Below are positions 32,308 to 43,404 of a stretch of 64,000 nucleotides of DNA, one piece after another. The first letter of the stretch is position 1, and each line of letters begins with the position of its first letter. Origin of the DNA: Stemphylium vesicarium (Eukaryota > Ascomycota > Dothideomycetes > Pleosporales > Pleosporaceae); NCBI GenBank assembly GCA_004380135.1, contig QXCR01000064.1, positions 95,808 through 159,807 on the forward strand, given 5' to 3'. Both the position numbers and the translations under genes were made by a program. The notes beneath the pieces were generated by a model. The model searched no databases, was not told where the DNA came from, and saw only the letters and a program-made list of their open reading frames with translations.

Positions 32308-35300
32308 TTGTTGACACTGTCACTAGCTTCAACTTTCAGCGACAACCACACCACCTCACATCCTCACGACGGTAGCCACGAAACACCTCCCATACAGAAA
32401 GGGAAGGGTGCAAAGGCCCCGAAGAAACGAGCGCGAGAGAGCAAGCCATACGAGGATAAACAGAAGACCATCGACTCTTTTGCATTCTTCGACACCACCG
32501 AAGCCTTCGAGCAATGGCGTGAGTCACCGCTGGTCAAGCCATGGTGGCTTCTGTTCGTAAGAAAGTACCTGGACACCGAGCTATTCAAAAAGAGAAAGAA
32601 GCTGGCAGATTTTGAAAATCTGTACACCTGGATACTTGATGGAGAGAGGCGTGGGAAGAGGAAGTTCCTCTCACAGCGGGAATCTCCGGAGTACGACAAC
32701 GAGACAGATTGGCATGCATGGCTCGCCTTCAGGCTTGTGGAGGAGAACAAGACCGACAATGCAGATTGTTTCTTTACCTCGCGCAACAACAAGAAGGCAA
32801 TGTTCAAGACCGCATATCACTACGTTCTGTTCACCAAGCGAGAACTTGCGAGAGCTGCTACAATGCCCACAGCCACCAAGTCACCCAAAGGGAAGGCAGC
32901 GGCAGGTCCAGTGCGCAAAGCGCGAGAGCTGTCATCAGACGAGGAGGCAGATATGGAAGCGAACCTTGATCCAACGGCGGGCGTGGCGATGGTAGCGTGG
33001 TCTAGTGGTGCGCCATTAAAACTTCTCCTATCGAGCGATGCCAAAATGATTCACCTCGTGAAAGAATTTTGTGGCTTCAGCTTGATGGCTTTTTGCAAAG
33101 AAGTGGATAGCAGCTTTGGACTTGCGAAACATGGACAACGCCGCAAAACCCTACAAGCCGCCGACGGGCTGACTTTTACGGAAGCCCAGCTGCTCGCCTC
33201 CACAAGCCCTTACGTCGCATTCGCTCTTGTGACGGAACCTTCAGATCGCCCAGAAGAGGGAACCTCGGTGGGAGAAGATCTGATCGCTTTTCCCGCGGGG
33301 ACACCAGAGGCGGTCGACACCGATGAGCGACAACAACGGTATCAGGAGATGGTTGATGAAGCTATTCGTGTAAATGCTTCTAGGTTCGACATGTCAATAC
33401 CGCTGTGAAGATACAATCTCCTGTTGTCAGAAGCTGGGCAACAGAGCCACATCAAACTGAACAATGTTGTGCTGGACATGCGTGGCAATGACGCGGAGAA
33501 GCAGATGGCCGATTTTGCAGCGAGAAACGCCCTACAGGTAAGCGGTAGCCACGAAACGTGTGGTCTCGACTGCGACTAATTGTCCATAGTATTCGCATGA
33601 CATTGCGACGCTTAACGCCCAGCTCAACGAATCGAACCTTGTAGACGAGGATGACGAGGATGTTTATCGTCCGCCATTAACCCAAGTAAAGTCGATAACC
33701 GCGCAAGAAGTAGCCGAATACCATACACACAACCATTGGACGGACAACCAAGCGTATCAGCGCCAGGACCATATCGGAGCCTGCCAAAGACTCGGCATCC
33801 CCAATCACCGTATCCCGAAGATGTCTGGCTTCTCCCCAAGCATTGTATTGGATGCTCACCAGCCGACTGGTATTGATGCCATGGTCCAGTTCGAAGAGAG
33901 TTGCGTGGGAGGCGGTTTGCTGGCCGACGATGTTGGGCTTGGTAAGACCATGCAAACGATCGGTCTCCTTCCTTTTCGATCCAACGAGCGAAAAGACCGC
34001 ATACGAAATGGGCTACCTGTCTCTCGCGCGATGCCAACACTGGCCATCCTCCCTCAAAATCTCATCGCACAATGGTGCAGCGAGATCTGTGAATACACCG
34101 ATAGATTCACAATCCTAATGTACTGCGGCCCGGCGAGGAAGACCGCCAACGACAAGATTACCTTCTTGAAAGCCAGGGCACGACTGACGACGAACCACGA
34201 GATATTCAACGGAGATAAAGCTAATTCAGATCTCCTAGTTTTGGCTAGTTACTCCACGTGGAGTATCCGTCACGGTCCCAAGGTCCAATGGAAATGGATG
34301 GTCAAGACACACGCAAAGGACAATGGCCTGACCCTCAAGGTAGCAGAAGAGGAATTACTGAAGCTCGGCTTCACACGTCACTCTATATACGAAGAGAGCC
34401 CACACCAGTTATCCAGCTTGTTCGCCCGAACAATCATTGACGAGGACCACCACATTCGGCACCAGTCCGAGGAAGTTGGCTTCGCAGTCAACAATATCAA
34501 AGCGACGCATAGACACATCCTCACATGCACACCTACTTTCAAGAGCCTTGATGAGTATTGTGGATTGGTACGATATATCCAGAACCCGGTTCTGCAAGAT
34601 GAGAAGTACCTCCGATCACTTGGATGTCAAGATGAAGATTTTGTCACAGCCGACAAAGGAGACACTCCCTTAATGTCTGTTTTGAGGCCACAGAACCCGT
34701 ATATATTGGCTGACGACGATTCCCGTGCCCCCCTCAAGTATTGCGAGGAAGCCATGCGACAATACATCTTTAATTAGGCATAAGCTTCCACCCTGGCCGA
34801 GCAGGGCCTTCTTATGACTCAAGTGTTAAGGAAGGTGATGATGAGAAGAACCCATTCATCCAAGATCGGTGGAACGGCAATCAGCGAGTCATTGCCTGCA
34901 GTACAGCGGGTCATCTTTGAATGTGAGACGACTGAAAACGAAAAGGCCCTTTATGATGCAGCGTACGCCGATACCTCTATCACCCTGTTTCGCAAGAACA
35001 AGAAGGGCGCCAATGTGGAGTGGAACATCACCACATACCGGAAGCTATGTCTGATCAGCTCGTGGCTCGGCTTTACATATTTGCTTGACTACAAAGCTGC
35101 GGTTTTGGGGAAGAAGCGGAAGACCATGAGTGCTTTGTCGATCTTGAAGGTTATGAGGAAGGGGCAAATCCGCAAAGGCGTTCCAGCAAATCGCCAGATA
35201 CCGGTCGACAACAAAACTGATACGATGTGCAAAAGATCTTGAGGTGGCATTGTCAAGGAGCACCGAAGCTTCGCAAGCTTCTGGCTATTCTAGTAGAAAT

Positions 35301-36060
35301 CGTCGTACTACGAAAAGAGAAGATGCTGATATAGGTGAACAACCCGGCTCAGTCGGAATGACTGTACCACGTAAGTTTCTATCTTCACATTATGTGTAAC
35401 AGAGGACCTAATTCGTGGCTACAGGTTCTCCACCTCATTGGAATAGATGCACGCCAGCTGCGGACCGACCTTCGGCAAGCAGACCAAGACCAGTTGCTGA
35501 AAGATTTCAATGAGGACCCGGATGCAGCTACAGTGTTGCTGTGTTCATACATGGTTTCATGTGCCGGTCTGAACATGCAGAAACTGTGTCGAACCAACGT
35601 TAAGTACGAGCCGCCCCCGAATGAGGTCATTAGGCAGCAAGAGCTTGGGCGTCTCAGGCGTAGGGGTCAGCCCAGTCCATGGATCAGGCATATCTCGCTC
35701 CTGACCAAAGACACATTCAACGCGAAGCAGGATAAGGACATAATCTTATAGAGCTTTCCGAACCTGCTAACACAACTGAACATGGAGGTTTGGGGTAGTA
35801 AAAGCAAGGATCAGGCGCCAGAGGACTACGTTCTGGGCGACTTTGTTCTTCACGAGGGAGAGTTGTTTCCTGCACAAGATAACGCTATCACCGGGCTAGA
35901 TCTTGATGTCCTCAGCGCGGACGACCTTTTGTACAACATTACCATGCGCATATTGGGCCGCAAGCCCGAAGGGAGCGTGGAGGAGCTGCGAAAGCAAGTG
36001 ATCAACGACCGACGCGGGAAGTTTGAAGTGGTCGCTGAAAAGAACCCGCTGTGGACCTGA
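32308..36060 (+). pseudogene. SNF2-family helicase, broken by stops and a frameshift
   Basis: One gene can be followed through 3.7 kb. Frame order: 32308-33537, intron 33538-33589, 33590-35220 or so, frameshift near 35222-35224, 35224-35370, intron 35371-35424, then 35425-36060. Helicase marks are ADDVGLGKT (Walker A), IIDEDHH (DExH-like), MMRRTH, RWHCQGAPKLRKLL, VNNPAQSE and QELGRLRRRGQ (motif VI). In-frame stops interrupt it at 33406 (TGA), 34775 (TAG), 34781 (TAA), 35332 (TAG), 35359 (TGA) and 35749 (TAG). The residues either side of each stop continue the homology, so these are mutations, not gene ends. SNF2 proteins are ATP-driven chromatin or DNA translocases. The N-terminal ~370 residues have no domain I recognise. 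The true 5' end is unresolved. Confidence 0.85.
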
Positions 36061-36828
36061 CCCTTCTGAACGTGGCTACCAGACCTAGCAACACAGAAAG
36101 GAAAGTTATTTGAGATTGGGTAGATCGGACGTGGATACCAATGATGCACTTGCACTGGACGTTCACATTGGCTTTTGGGGTCAGAATGCTTACGTAGAAC
36201 ATGGCCAGAATGTGAACCGGCTTGAGTGAGAGTACGTTTGCGTTCCTGGTGTCTATTGCGAAATGATTTTATGGTGTCATGAGCATAAGTATAGGATCTG
36301 ATACGATGCCAAGGTGCAACACCAGTATTGTGCTCCGTGCCCTATTATGGTGCACGTCACACCCTCACGGAATGACCAACAAAGTATGACACAGCATCTA
36401 TTCATGTTGCAGCACGGACACGCTTGGCAAAGAAGGAGTCATACAGCACCAGGAGTCACCATGTGTCAGATGCAAAGCGGGAGTCATTAAGGAACATCAA
36501 GTGTATATAATGAAACTGTCTCGGAAGCTTCAGCACGAAAGCGCTTCTCGACGAAAAGAACTTTCCATCCATTTGAAGGCCGTCAGCGACACATTACCAC
36601 CCATGCCAGGCGGAGTCAATCTAAAACCACAGCGGGAGACTACACACCGGCGAAAACAATATAAGAACAAAGCGCGAACAAGGGAACCATCGGCAACAAG
36701 ACTGTGGGAGAAGTGAAATAAAAGATCGCGACTAGCAATGAGAAAGGAAAATTTTTGCCGAAAGGCAAGGCTGGTTCTTCACCAGCTCCTTACGACCACC
36801 GGGAACCATATGAGAGAGACGAGGACAT
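36061..36828. other. Convergent intergenic, SNF2 pseudogene / cpc1
   Basis: 768 bp without a supported gene. It contains the 3' region of the bZIP gene. Confidence 0.5.
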
Positions 36829-38073
36829 TCATTGTCCGCTGTATCCATGAGCCATAGCAATGCTCTTCCATTTTTCGACTTCAGCCTGGAGCTCAGAGTT
36901 GCGTTGCTCGAGGGTGCTGACATGGTCGAACTTCCTTTGACGAGACTCACGAGCAGCAAGCGTATTGCGTGCTCGCTTCAGGGCGATCTTGTCGTTAGGG
37001 TCGACCGTAATGTTCGGTAGAGGACCCTTTCGCCGACGAGACTTGCTGACGCCGTTTGTAGCTGGTGAGTTTGTGACGGATGACTTCCTTCGAGAGTAGT
37101 TGTCCAAAACGAGGGGCGAGCCGGTGCTTGAAGAACCGGATCGCTCCATAGACTGGCTGCTGACGGTGCGCTCCAAAGGCATGGAGATGGCGGGCGCGTA
37201 AACAGCATCAGGAACCTTGTTCTCCTGCTCAGGGAACAGGGAGAACCAGTCGCTTGTGTCGGTAATGTTGGGCTCGCCATTGAACATGGGGGAGCACTCG
37301 AAGCTATCGTTGATGAAGGGAGAGTCACCAATATCAGGGGAAGTTAAGTTTGTAAACGCCGTAGATGGGGGCGCAGACCCAAAGCCATCATTGAATATGT
37401 CTTTGGGGGACACTGTGCGCGTAGACCCGGCGGCAACGGAAGGATCGTTGATCGCCGTGAATGCGGACACCTGGTCCATCGAAAAGCCTCCGTTGTTGAA
37501 GTTGGACATCAGGCTTGCGCCTGAGTCGAAGGAGTTGTTGCTATTCAAGTCTGCAGGGAAGGTGAGTCTAGGATCGGGAGCGTGGAAAGCGTGCACCGTA
37601 CCTGCCATGTTTGAGACGTTGTGCAGTTGAGGAATGTTGTTGCTAGAGCTGGAGAACAGTGGAACCGGGGGACGTTGGCGTAACCGTGGCTGTTGGAATT
37701 CTGTAGTAGATGACGGGGCAGAATTTGCGTAGAAGTGCTGGCCGTTGTTAAACGTATGCCCAGGCTGAGGAGCGCTCGGTGCTCGCTGAGGCCGCGGGGA
37801 GACCTGAGCTGGTTGATCGTAGAGCACAAAGTCCGTCTGACGTTGAGCGAATGCGGGTTGACTCGTATTCAATGGTTGCCGAGAGGCGTGGGGAGCTGGT
37901 GAGGAAAGCCATGATGACTGTTGAGAAGCCGTGATGGACGACGTGAAGTCGTACGGGGAGGAAGACGGCGAACTGAAGCTGCGCGAGGCTAGACTTGAGT
38001 TCAGAGGTTCCAAAAAGGAAGTCTCTGAGGTTGTGGTTGAAGTGGGAAAAGTGGGTATGGTGGCGGGGTCCAA
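36829..38073 (-). CDS. cpc1: bZIP transcription factor, cross-pathway control protein 1 (Gcn4-like)
   Basis: About 414 residues are visible. The C-terminus is a Gcn4-type bZIP: KRARNTLAARESRQRK basic region followed by a short leucine zipper (VSTLEQRNSELQAEVEKW). The N-terminal 340 residues are Ser/Pro/Asn-rich and contain acidic-aromatic activation-like segments (SPFINDSFECSP, DTSDWFSLFPEQE). Family role: activates amino-acid biosynthesis genes through TGASTCA sites when amino acids are short. The start is unresolved: the coding frame runs upstream to a stop near 38243 without any ATG; 38073 is a TTG. A spliced first exon is therefore likely, perhaps starting at 38333 with donor GTGAGT at 38270. 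The leader carries small upstream ORFs, as in GCN4/cpcA. Confidence 0.88.
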   Translation of the reverse strand: MDPATIPTFPTSTTTSETSFLEPLNSSLASRSFSSPSSSPYDFTSSITASQQSSWLSSPAPHASRQPLNTSQPAFAQRQTDFVLYDQPAQVSPRPQRAPSAPQPGHTFNNGQHFYANSAPSSTTEFQQPRLRQRPPVPLFSSSSNNIPQLHNVSNMAGTVHAFHAPDPRLTFPADLNSNNSFDSGASLMSNFNNGGFSMDQVSAFTAINDPSVAAGSTRTVSPKDIFNDGFGSAPPSTAFTNLTSPDIGDSPFINDSFECSPMFNGEPNITDTSDWFSLFPEQENKVPDAVYAPAISMPLERTVSSQSMERSGSSSTGSPLVLDNYSRRKSSVTNSPATNGVSKSRRRKGPLPNITVDPNDKIALKRARNTLAARESRQRKFDHVSTLEQRNSELQAEVEKWKSIAMAHGYSGQ

Positions 38074-38111
38074 GGTGTCGGCTGTGAGTCGACTGTGAGA
38101 CGCGGGGGAAG

Positions 38112-38126
38112 CTAAAAGGCAGCCAT
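38112..38126 (-). promoter_or_regulatory. uORF MAAF in the cpc1 leader
   Basis: ATG GCT GCC TTT TAG on the minus strand, 39 bp before the first visible codon of the bZIP frame. Short uORFs mediate translational control of Gcn4-type genes. Whether this one is in the mRNA is not known. Confidence 0.4.
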
Positions 38127-38216
38127 TGTTCGTGACTGTCTTGTGTATATGTTTGTGGTGTAGTATGATGAGGTGAGTAAGGAAGGAGAAATTCAGGCAG
38201 CGAGGGAAGTGGGGGG

Positions 38217-38333
38217 TTAAAAGTGTTCCGAAGCGAGCACGGCATCACCAAGGCCCGACCTGTGACTCACAAAACGTGCAGCAGCGCCAATGCCTCCCAA
38301 CCAATTACTACCACCGGCCACACCCTCCTCCAT
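38217..38333 (-). promoter_or_regulatory. 38-codon uORF or first coding exon of cpc1
   Basis: Starts MEEGVAGGSNWLGGIGAAARF and ends in TAA if unspliced. A GTGAGT donor occurs after codon 21 (38270), so this could instead be the first coding exon. The two readings predict different regulation. Confidence 0.4.
38263..38269. promoter_or_regulatory. TGACTCA, candidate autoregulatory Cpc1 site
   Basis: A perfect TGACTCA palindrome just upstream of the bZIP coding region. Cpc-1/GCN4-type genes of other fungi are known to autoregulate through such elements. It overlaps the putative GTGAGT splice donor. Confidence 0.35.
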
Positions 38334-38354
38334 CAGCCCTAAGCCCGGATTGGG

Positions 38355-38366
38355 TTAATGAAGCAT
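38355..38366 (-). promoter_or_regulatory. uORF MLH, first uORF of the cpc1 leader
   Basis: ATG CTT CAT TAA on the minus strand. A very short first uORF followed by a longer second uORF is the general arrangement seen in Gcn4-type leaders. Confidence 0.4.
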
Positions 38367-39595
38367 TACGTTCGCGACACCGCGCGCACGGTGGATGCCT
38401 CCGATATCCTGGATGGCCTCTCTGATTGAATTTGAGCTGGCTCACGACGGCCCGTGTACCCTTTGTGACCTCTAGCGACACCGGATTACCTATTCAGCCT
38501 CTCGATGAAGTCTTGGAGCCCTGCATCTACTGCTCTACCACGCCCCGGCCGGCATCGTGCGCACCGAATTTCAGGCGTCAGCTTTTGTGCGCTTCTATCG
38601 GTAGGGCGCGCAGCACCATACATGGGGCCCCCATGTCAGATGCGCGTTGAAACCGGTGGAGGCGATTACAGCAGCTGCGCCCTTTTCATCAATCGCAGAT
38701 TGGCGTATGCGCGGTACGCGCTCTCTCGATTTCAGATGGATTGCTTGCTGCTTGTAGACCCTGCGTGAGTGCGCCAGATCTTTGCGACGAGGGTCCAAGT
38801 TGTTTCAAGCGGTGAACAGAGATGTGAAACAGTGTTGCTGTCTTCCGCATCCAGCGCGCTGGATCGCGGATTGACACTCGGCCTCTTATCGATACATGGT
38901 CCCCCGTATTCAGCCTCCAACACGCAGCCAAGCCGACCAATGGGGCATAGGCGGCTCGCAAGAACCCTGCCACATGCTGCCTCAGCTTGCGACAGGTTCA
39001 TCTCGCGCCCACCAGCGTCGGTCGAATTTGTTGTGTTGTCGGAACTATCTCCATCCATGACCTGTATCGCCGGCCGGCGATATGCTGATTTTTCGAACAA
39101 CAAAGACTACGCTCACTGCGGGTCTTCGACTGTACTTGCGTATGCCCTGCACGGCCGCGGATAATGATTTGGAGTGGTATGCCATGGATCGGCTTGACTA
39201 GGAGGTCCATCAGGCAAGGGCTTGCAATGCCGCATGATCTTATTAAGTAGATCCTGTGAAAACTCTTGGTCATTTCGCCAGATCCGCATCATTTGTGTTT
39301 GTGCCGACACATCGGACGCGCGAGCGATAAATATCACTCATTGTGTGGGTACGCGATGTTCGATCAGGATCCCGTCATTGTGTGGGGCTAACGTATACGT
39401 CTATCCTCTGCCGTGATCTTCATGTGAGAGAGCACGTGGAATTAGGCGTGTCCAAATCATCGCCCTGTAGCTTACCTCCACCTCGCCTTGGCGCTGATCG
39501 TACTCAGAACCACAGCATTCCGATAGCACTAACTCGGCCCACTTTCGGAAAGCGCCTGCTACTAACGTCCGAGTAAGTATCCGTGGAACAACATC
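38367..39595. other. Divergent promoter, cpc1 / Zn2Cys6 regulator
   Basis: About 1.2 kb serving both regulators. Open frames here are short and unsupported. Confidence 0.5.
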
Positions 39596-40848
39596 ATGCC
39601 ACAGAGGCAAGCATCAGTGCGAGCAGCGGAAAAGCTTCATGCGGCTTGCGATGAGTGTCGTGAGTACCTCGAGCCAGGCTCCCACCTTAGCCGCACGCAT
39701 CTCAACGACACCCAGGGACCCGAAAGCTGAAATGCTCCGGCGATACGCCCAAATGTCTACGCTGCAAAAGAGAGAAAATAGACTGCGTTTACTCGCCTCA
39801 AAAACAGATGGGCCGACCTAGGAAAAGAAGGAGAGAAGGTGAAGCGGACGAATCCGCGGGGTTGCCGGTGGAAGCGCATGATGAATACGCCAACGTATTG
39901 AACAACTACCCTGAAGTGCCAAACTTTACCGACTACGATAGCCTGATTTCTCCGCCCCATATGCAAGATACGTACTCGTCGAACGAGTCGTCGGGACAGG
40001 GAGCGATTACCCCAGGAGAATTCGACTTCAGTCTTCCCAATCAATTTGTACCACCATCTGGATCCGCTTTTGGGTATGTAGCCTCCGCGCGAAATTTCCC
40101 AGCACAGACTAATCGTTCCAGGTACGATTTGAATCCACCAATCGACCCATCACTATGGGATCTGCAACCGGACGCCCAACCCAACAGCGTCAACGGCCCC
40201 TCGTCAGACCAAAATAATACCGCATCATGCACATGTCTCACAACAACCTGGCTAACACTCACCGAGCTACAAGCTGTTACTACCTTCGAATTCCCTCAAG
40301 TCGTCATACCCTTGAGAAAAGCAATATCCGCACTATCCGACCTGATCAGCTGTCCACAGTGTCCTAATGAGCCGTTCAGCGCAATCCAAAATGTCCAATC
40401 CATCGTCTCCTTGATGAAAGCAATAATCGAACGATTCAACAAGGTCCTAATGGGAGTCGATCGCGAAGCAGCTCGTCTGGAAGCCGCCGGTCAGAAGAAA
40501 CCATACCGAATTGGCGACAACAACCCCGCGCTGTTTCATCTACATACTGGGACACCAGATTGTCCAATGGGCTTTAACATTGAGTTGGAAGCCAAAGACT
40601 GGAGGCGACTTGTCAAGACCGCATTGAGGACTGAAGTGTATGGGGGCGGGAGTAACCCGCAGCCATTGTTAGATCTAGTGAAGGAGAGCGAAATGAGACA
40701 AGAAAGGTGGCACAACGACGAACATTCGTGGAGCGAAGAAATGAGACAACTCCATGCTGGAAGAGTGGATTGTGATCACTCCAAAGGCTGTGAGGCTTTG
40801 GGAGCGCAACACATTCGGAGGGCCATTGACAACCTCAAATGGGATTGA
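39596..40848 (+). CDS. Zn2Cys6 regulator with AflR-like C-terminus
   Basis: Three exons (39596-39659, 39716-40073, 40122-40848) give 382 residues. Splicing the first intron (56 bp, CTCAAC branch) completes the cluster: CDECRTRKLKC, then CSGDTPKCLRC and KREKIDC, followed by the basic run GRPRKRRR. The second intron (48 bp, GTATGT..CCAG with ACTAAT) is a multiple of three without a stop, so its retention would add 16 residues. The C-terminal half has CSCLTTTWLTLTELQ and a helical region ending DCPMGF, resembling the aflatoxin-regulator-type domain. Such factors often control secondary-metabolite genes, but no biosynthetic core gene is nearby. The target is unknown. Confidence 0.85.
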
Positions 40849-40999
40849 AAGAATGGCATCAGACTTTACAGTTTTTACATTACGACCTTCCCAATCTATC
40901 ATTCACTCTCATTTCTAGTCATTTCCCATACCGCCGTCTTCGGGTGGCCTAACCTTTCATCATTTCCGCAGAAGTCACATTCCATTGCTAGTTACACGT

Positions 41000-41480
41000 C
41001 TACTGGCACCTGTTGCAGTATGCTTCTGGATACACTAAGGAATTAAAATATTTTTTACCGAAACACGTCGAAGCCTCCAAAGCCTTGTATGGATAGGGGG
41101 AAGCGGCCGTTTTGAATCTCGGCGCTCGCACGCCAATAGCTTCCCCGAACATGGTCTGTCTTTGTCTGGTCGATCGCCTAAGATAAGCACTAAAGCCATT
41201 AGCACGCTTACGAATTGGTGTTTTCCATAGTTCGCTATCAGCAAAATATTCCTCTTCCTCTTCTGTTGTCGCCGAAACCGGGTCCGAGAGGTACACTTTA
41301 CATGATTGGCCGTGGCGCACAAGAGTTGTACCGTTCGGCCGGGCCGTTACGTAGGTAGTGTGTCCAGGGGAATTCGCCTATTCCCACTCTGAACCTCTTC
41401 CTTCTAACCTCATGTCTTTGGACTCTACTTCCCCAAGCTCTTCGCGTTACTGGGCTTTGGTTGTAATTCGAATCCTCCAT
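41000..41480 (-). CDS. Small basic protein, hypothetical
   Basis: Tentative two-exon gene (41451-41480 and 41000-41377; 73-bp intron GTAACG..AATAG), 135 residues. The spliced product reads smoothly across the joint (NYNQSPANSPGHTTYV) and has an acidic patch (TTEEEEEYF) followed by a basic segment (TPIRKRANGF, LRRSTRQRQ). The second exon is open on its own. No family is recognised. A TGAGTCA site lies 31 bp upstream of the ATG. Could be chance; the intron has no clear branch site. Confidence 0.35.
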
Positions 41481-41953
41481 TCACATTCATTACAGTCATC
41501 TCTCTATCTATGAGTCACGTTATTTTGTGTTCTTCTGGTGAGCGCGATGCACGTCACCGCTTCTTCCACCACCTCATAGCTCATTTCTTATATGATTACT
41601 ATGTTGCTATGTTGCTATGTATCCACTTCCTTTCTCGCAAATATTGATGCAGTCTCTGTATGAATGGAAACCAATGCGGGAAGTTGGGAGTACTTTGGTT
41701 GTGGAGAATGCGCCAAAAGGGCTGTTCGATGTTTATTCCAGAGTGGAAAGCTGCTATTGTGGATGCGCATCCCGAGCCACCGTGGCCACGTTTTAAGGCG
41801 GTGTGGCCTCGTGACTATCCATACTGTCGGGGCGGTCAACAATGCTGTCGCGACATCGGCGCGTGAAGTCGCGCTCCAAGCCTCAGCATCGCAAACTTCA
41901 ATGCGCCGCAACCCAACTGCGCAGGCCGCCGAACTCCTATCTTCTGCATTACC
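41481..41953. other. Intergenic, upstream of C2H2 gene copy A
   Basis: 473 bp including TGAGTCA at 41511-41517 and a short ATGTTGCTATGTTGCTATGT repeat near 41600. No gene is supported. Confidence 0.5.
41511..41517. promoter_or_regulatory. TGAGTCA, candidate bZIP site
   Basis: Perfect palindrome between the hypothetical small gene and C2H2 copy A. Function is inferred only from the motif. Confidence 0.3.
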
Positions 41954-43404
41954 ATGGCGAGGCAGGCCAATCTCACCTCCTACTTCAGCAAAAGGCCACC
42001 TTCGGGCGCCTGCAGTGATGCTGGTGCTGCGCAGAAACGCGCAAAGACGATTTGTCCAACAGCAGGCCCTGCGGCCATGCCAGACCTGTCCGGCTCATCA
42101 CCATCTCTCCCGCTCTCCCAAGCTTTCGCGGCCATACACACATCACCGGAGGCAGGTAAGTCTGATGCTGCTTCACCAAGAGGAAGCAGTGAGGTGTTCC
42201 AGGCAGTTTCATCTCGATCGGCAACTCCACCATCCCCGACTCCGGTAGCCATGGGAAAGCTGCCCAAAGCCACATTCCAGCCATTCCAACACCGACCCAT
42301 ATGGGTATGCCCGTACAAGTCAATCGGCAAGTATAGCCACAGTCAAGGCCACTTCCCCACATTCATGGGCCTAGCGCAGCACGTCAGACAGGTGCACGCC
42401 AGCGACGACCTGGCCACCACATACGATGAGTGCAAGATGCACGACGGCACTCCGAAGATACCGTGCCCACATGGATGCGGTCATATGTCAACTACCCACC
42501 AAAAGGCGTACCAGCACGCCAAGATGTCTGAGTGCACGGCGCCCCCACCTGCCGACATTGAATGTACATGGCGTCCATACAACGGTTGCCAGAAAGTCTA
42601 CGCCACCGCGAAAGGTCTGGCCAACCATTCGCGTAGCCACACAAAAGACCCACGAAGTCCGTACCAATGCCAAACGGAGGGCTGTGGCCTGCTACATTCA
42701 GATCTGTACCAGTTGACAATGCACGAAGAGCGATGTACTGGAAAGCCGGCTATCGAGCGTCGCACATCCCCACGATACTGTCTAATGGCCTCGGCGACAG
42801 ATAATGTCCCACCTTCGGTGATTATCGTTAATCGCAGCTCTGCAGAGCGACCAAAGGGCTGGAAGGGGAAAACCGGCGACTACGAGGAGGTTCTGCTTCT
42901 GCTGGGGAAGCAATATCTATCCCACTACGCCGCTTGGAGTGATTACCCAGGCGGTTCTGCGGTAATGCACTCTTGTTACGATTGTCCAACACGTTATCTA
43001 CCATCTCCTACTGTGGGTAACAGTTGGTTGGAGACGAAAGATGCGCACCGGAGCGACAAATACCGGGCCTTCAAGTTCACCAAGCAATCGTCAACGACAT
43101 TCAGGCGGCCAACCAGACTGGTATTACGCCAACCCTGGTTTCTGTGGGCATTGATGGGTGGGCCTCCGACCGCAGGACCGTTCTTCCGTGGCTACAAGAC
43201 TCTAATTCAAGACTCCGAATTGTTATGCGCATGAATGGCCTCGATTATGGCATGACCGATCGATTTGCCGACTTGCATCACGAGGTGTACTGGTCTACCT
43301 ACGAGATACAGGGCATCCTCAAAGCCCTCCAATCGAGTGGTCAAGACGAAAAATACGACGAGCTCATCGCGGTTTGGAAAAGGCGCAAGATGGAAAGGAC
43401 GTAA
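41954..43404 (+). pseudogene. C2H2 zinc-finger protein with N-terminal PIP-like box (copy A), frameshifted
   Basis: The first frame (41954 to ~43083) starts MARQANLTSYFSKRP; QANLTSYF fits the PCNA-interacting consensus Q-x-x-L-x-x-F/Y-F. A basic patch (KRAKTIC) follows. Zinc-finger-like units are CPHGCGHMSTTHQKAYQHAK, C-x7-C-x12-H-x3-H (from CTWRPYNGCQ) and CQTEGCGLLHSDLYQLTMHEERC. Near 43084 one base appears lost: the neighbouring relic B encodes RAFAFTTAIVLDIEAANQAG where copy A reads RAFKFTK then must shift frame to give AIVNDIQAANQTG. The shifted frame stays open to a stop at 43404. Original length would be about 480 residues. Function is unknown; a nucleic-acid or replication-linked role is only suggested by the motifs. 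A sequencing error at 43084 would make it intact. Confidence 0.7.

Noticed and set aside
43017..43078. Possible intron GTAACAG..TTCAAG in C2H2 copy A that would join the two frames
   Set aside because: The interval encodes residues (NSWLE.., HRS, YRAF) that align with relic B, so it is coding; a one-base frameshift fits better.
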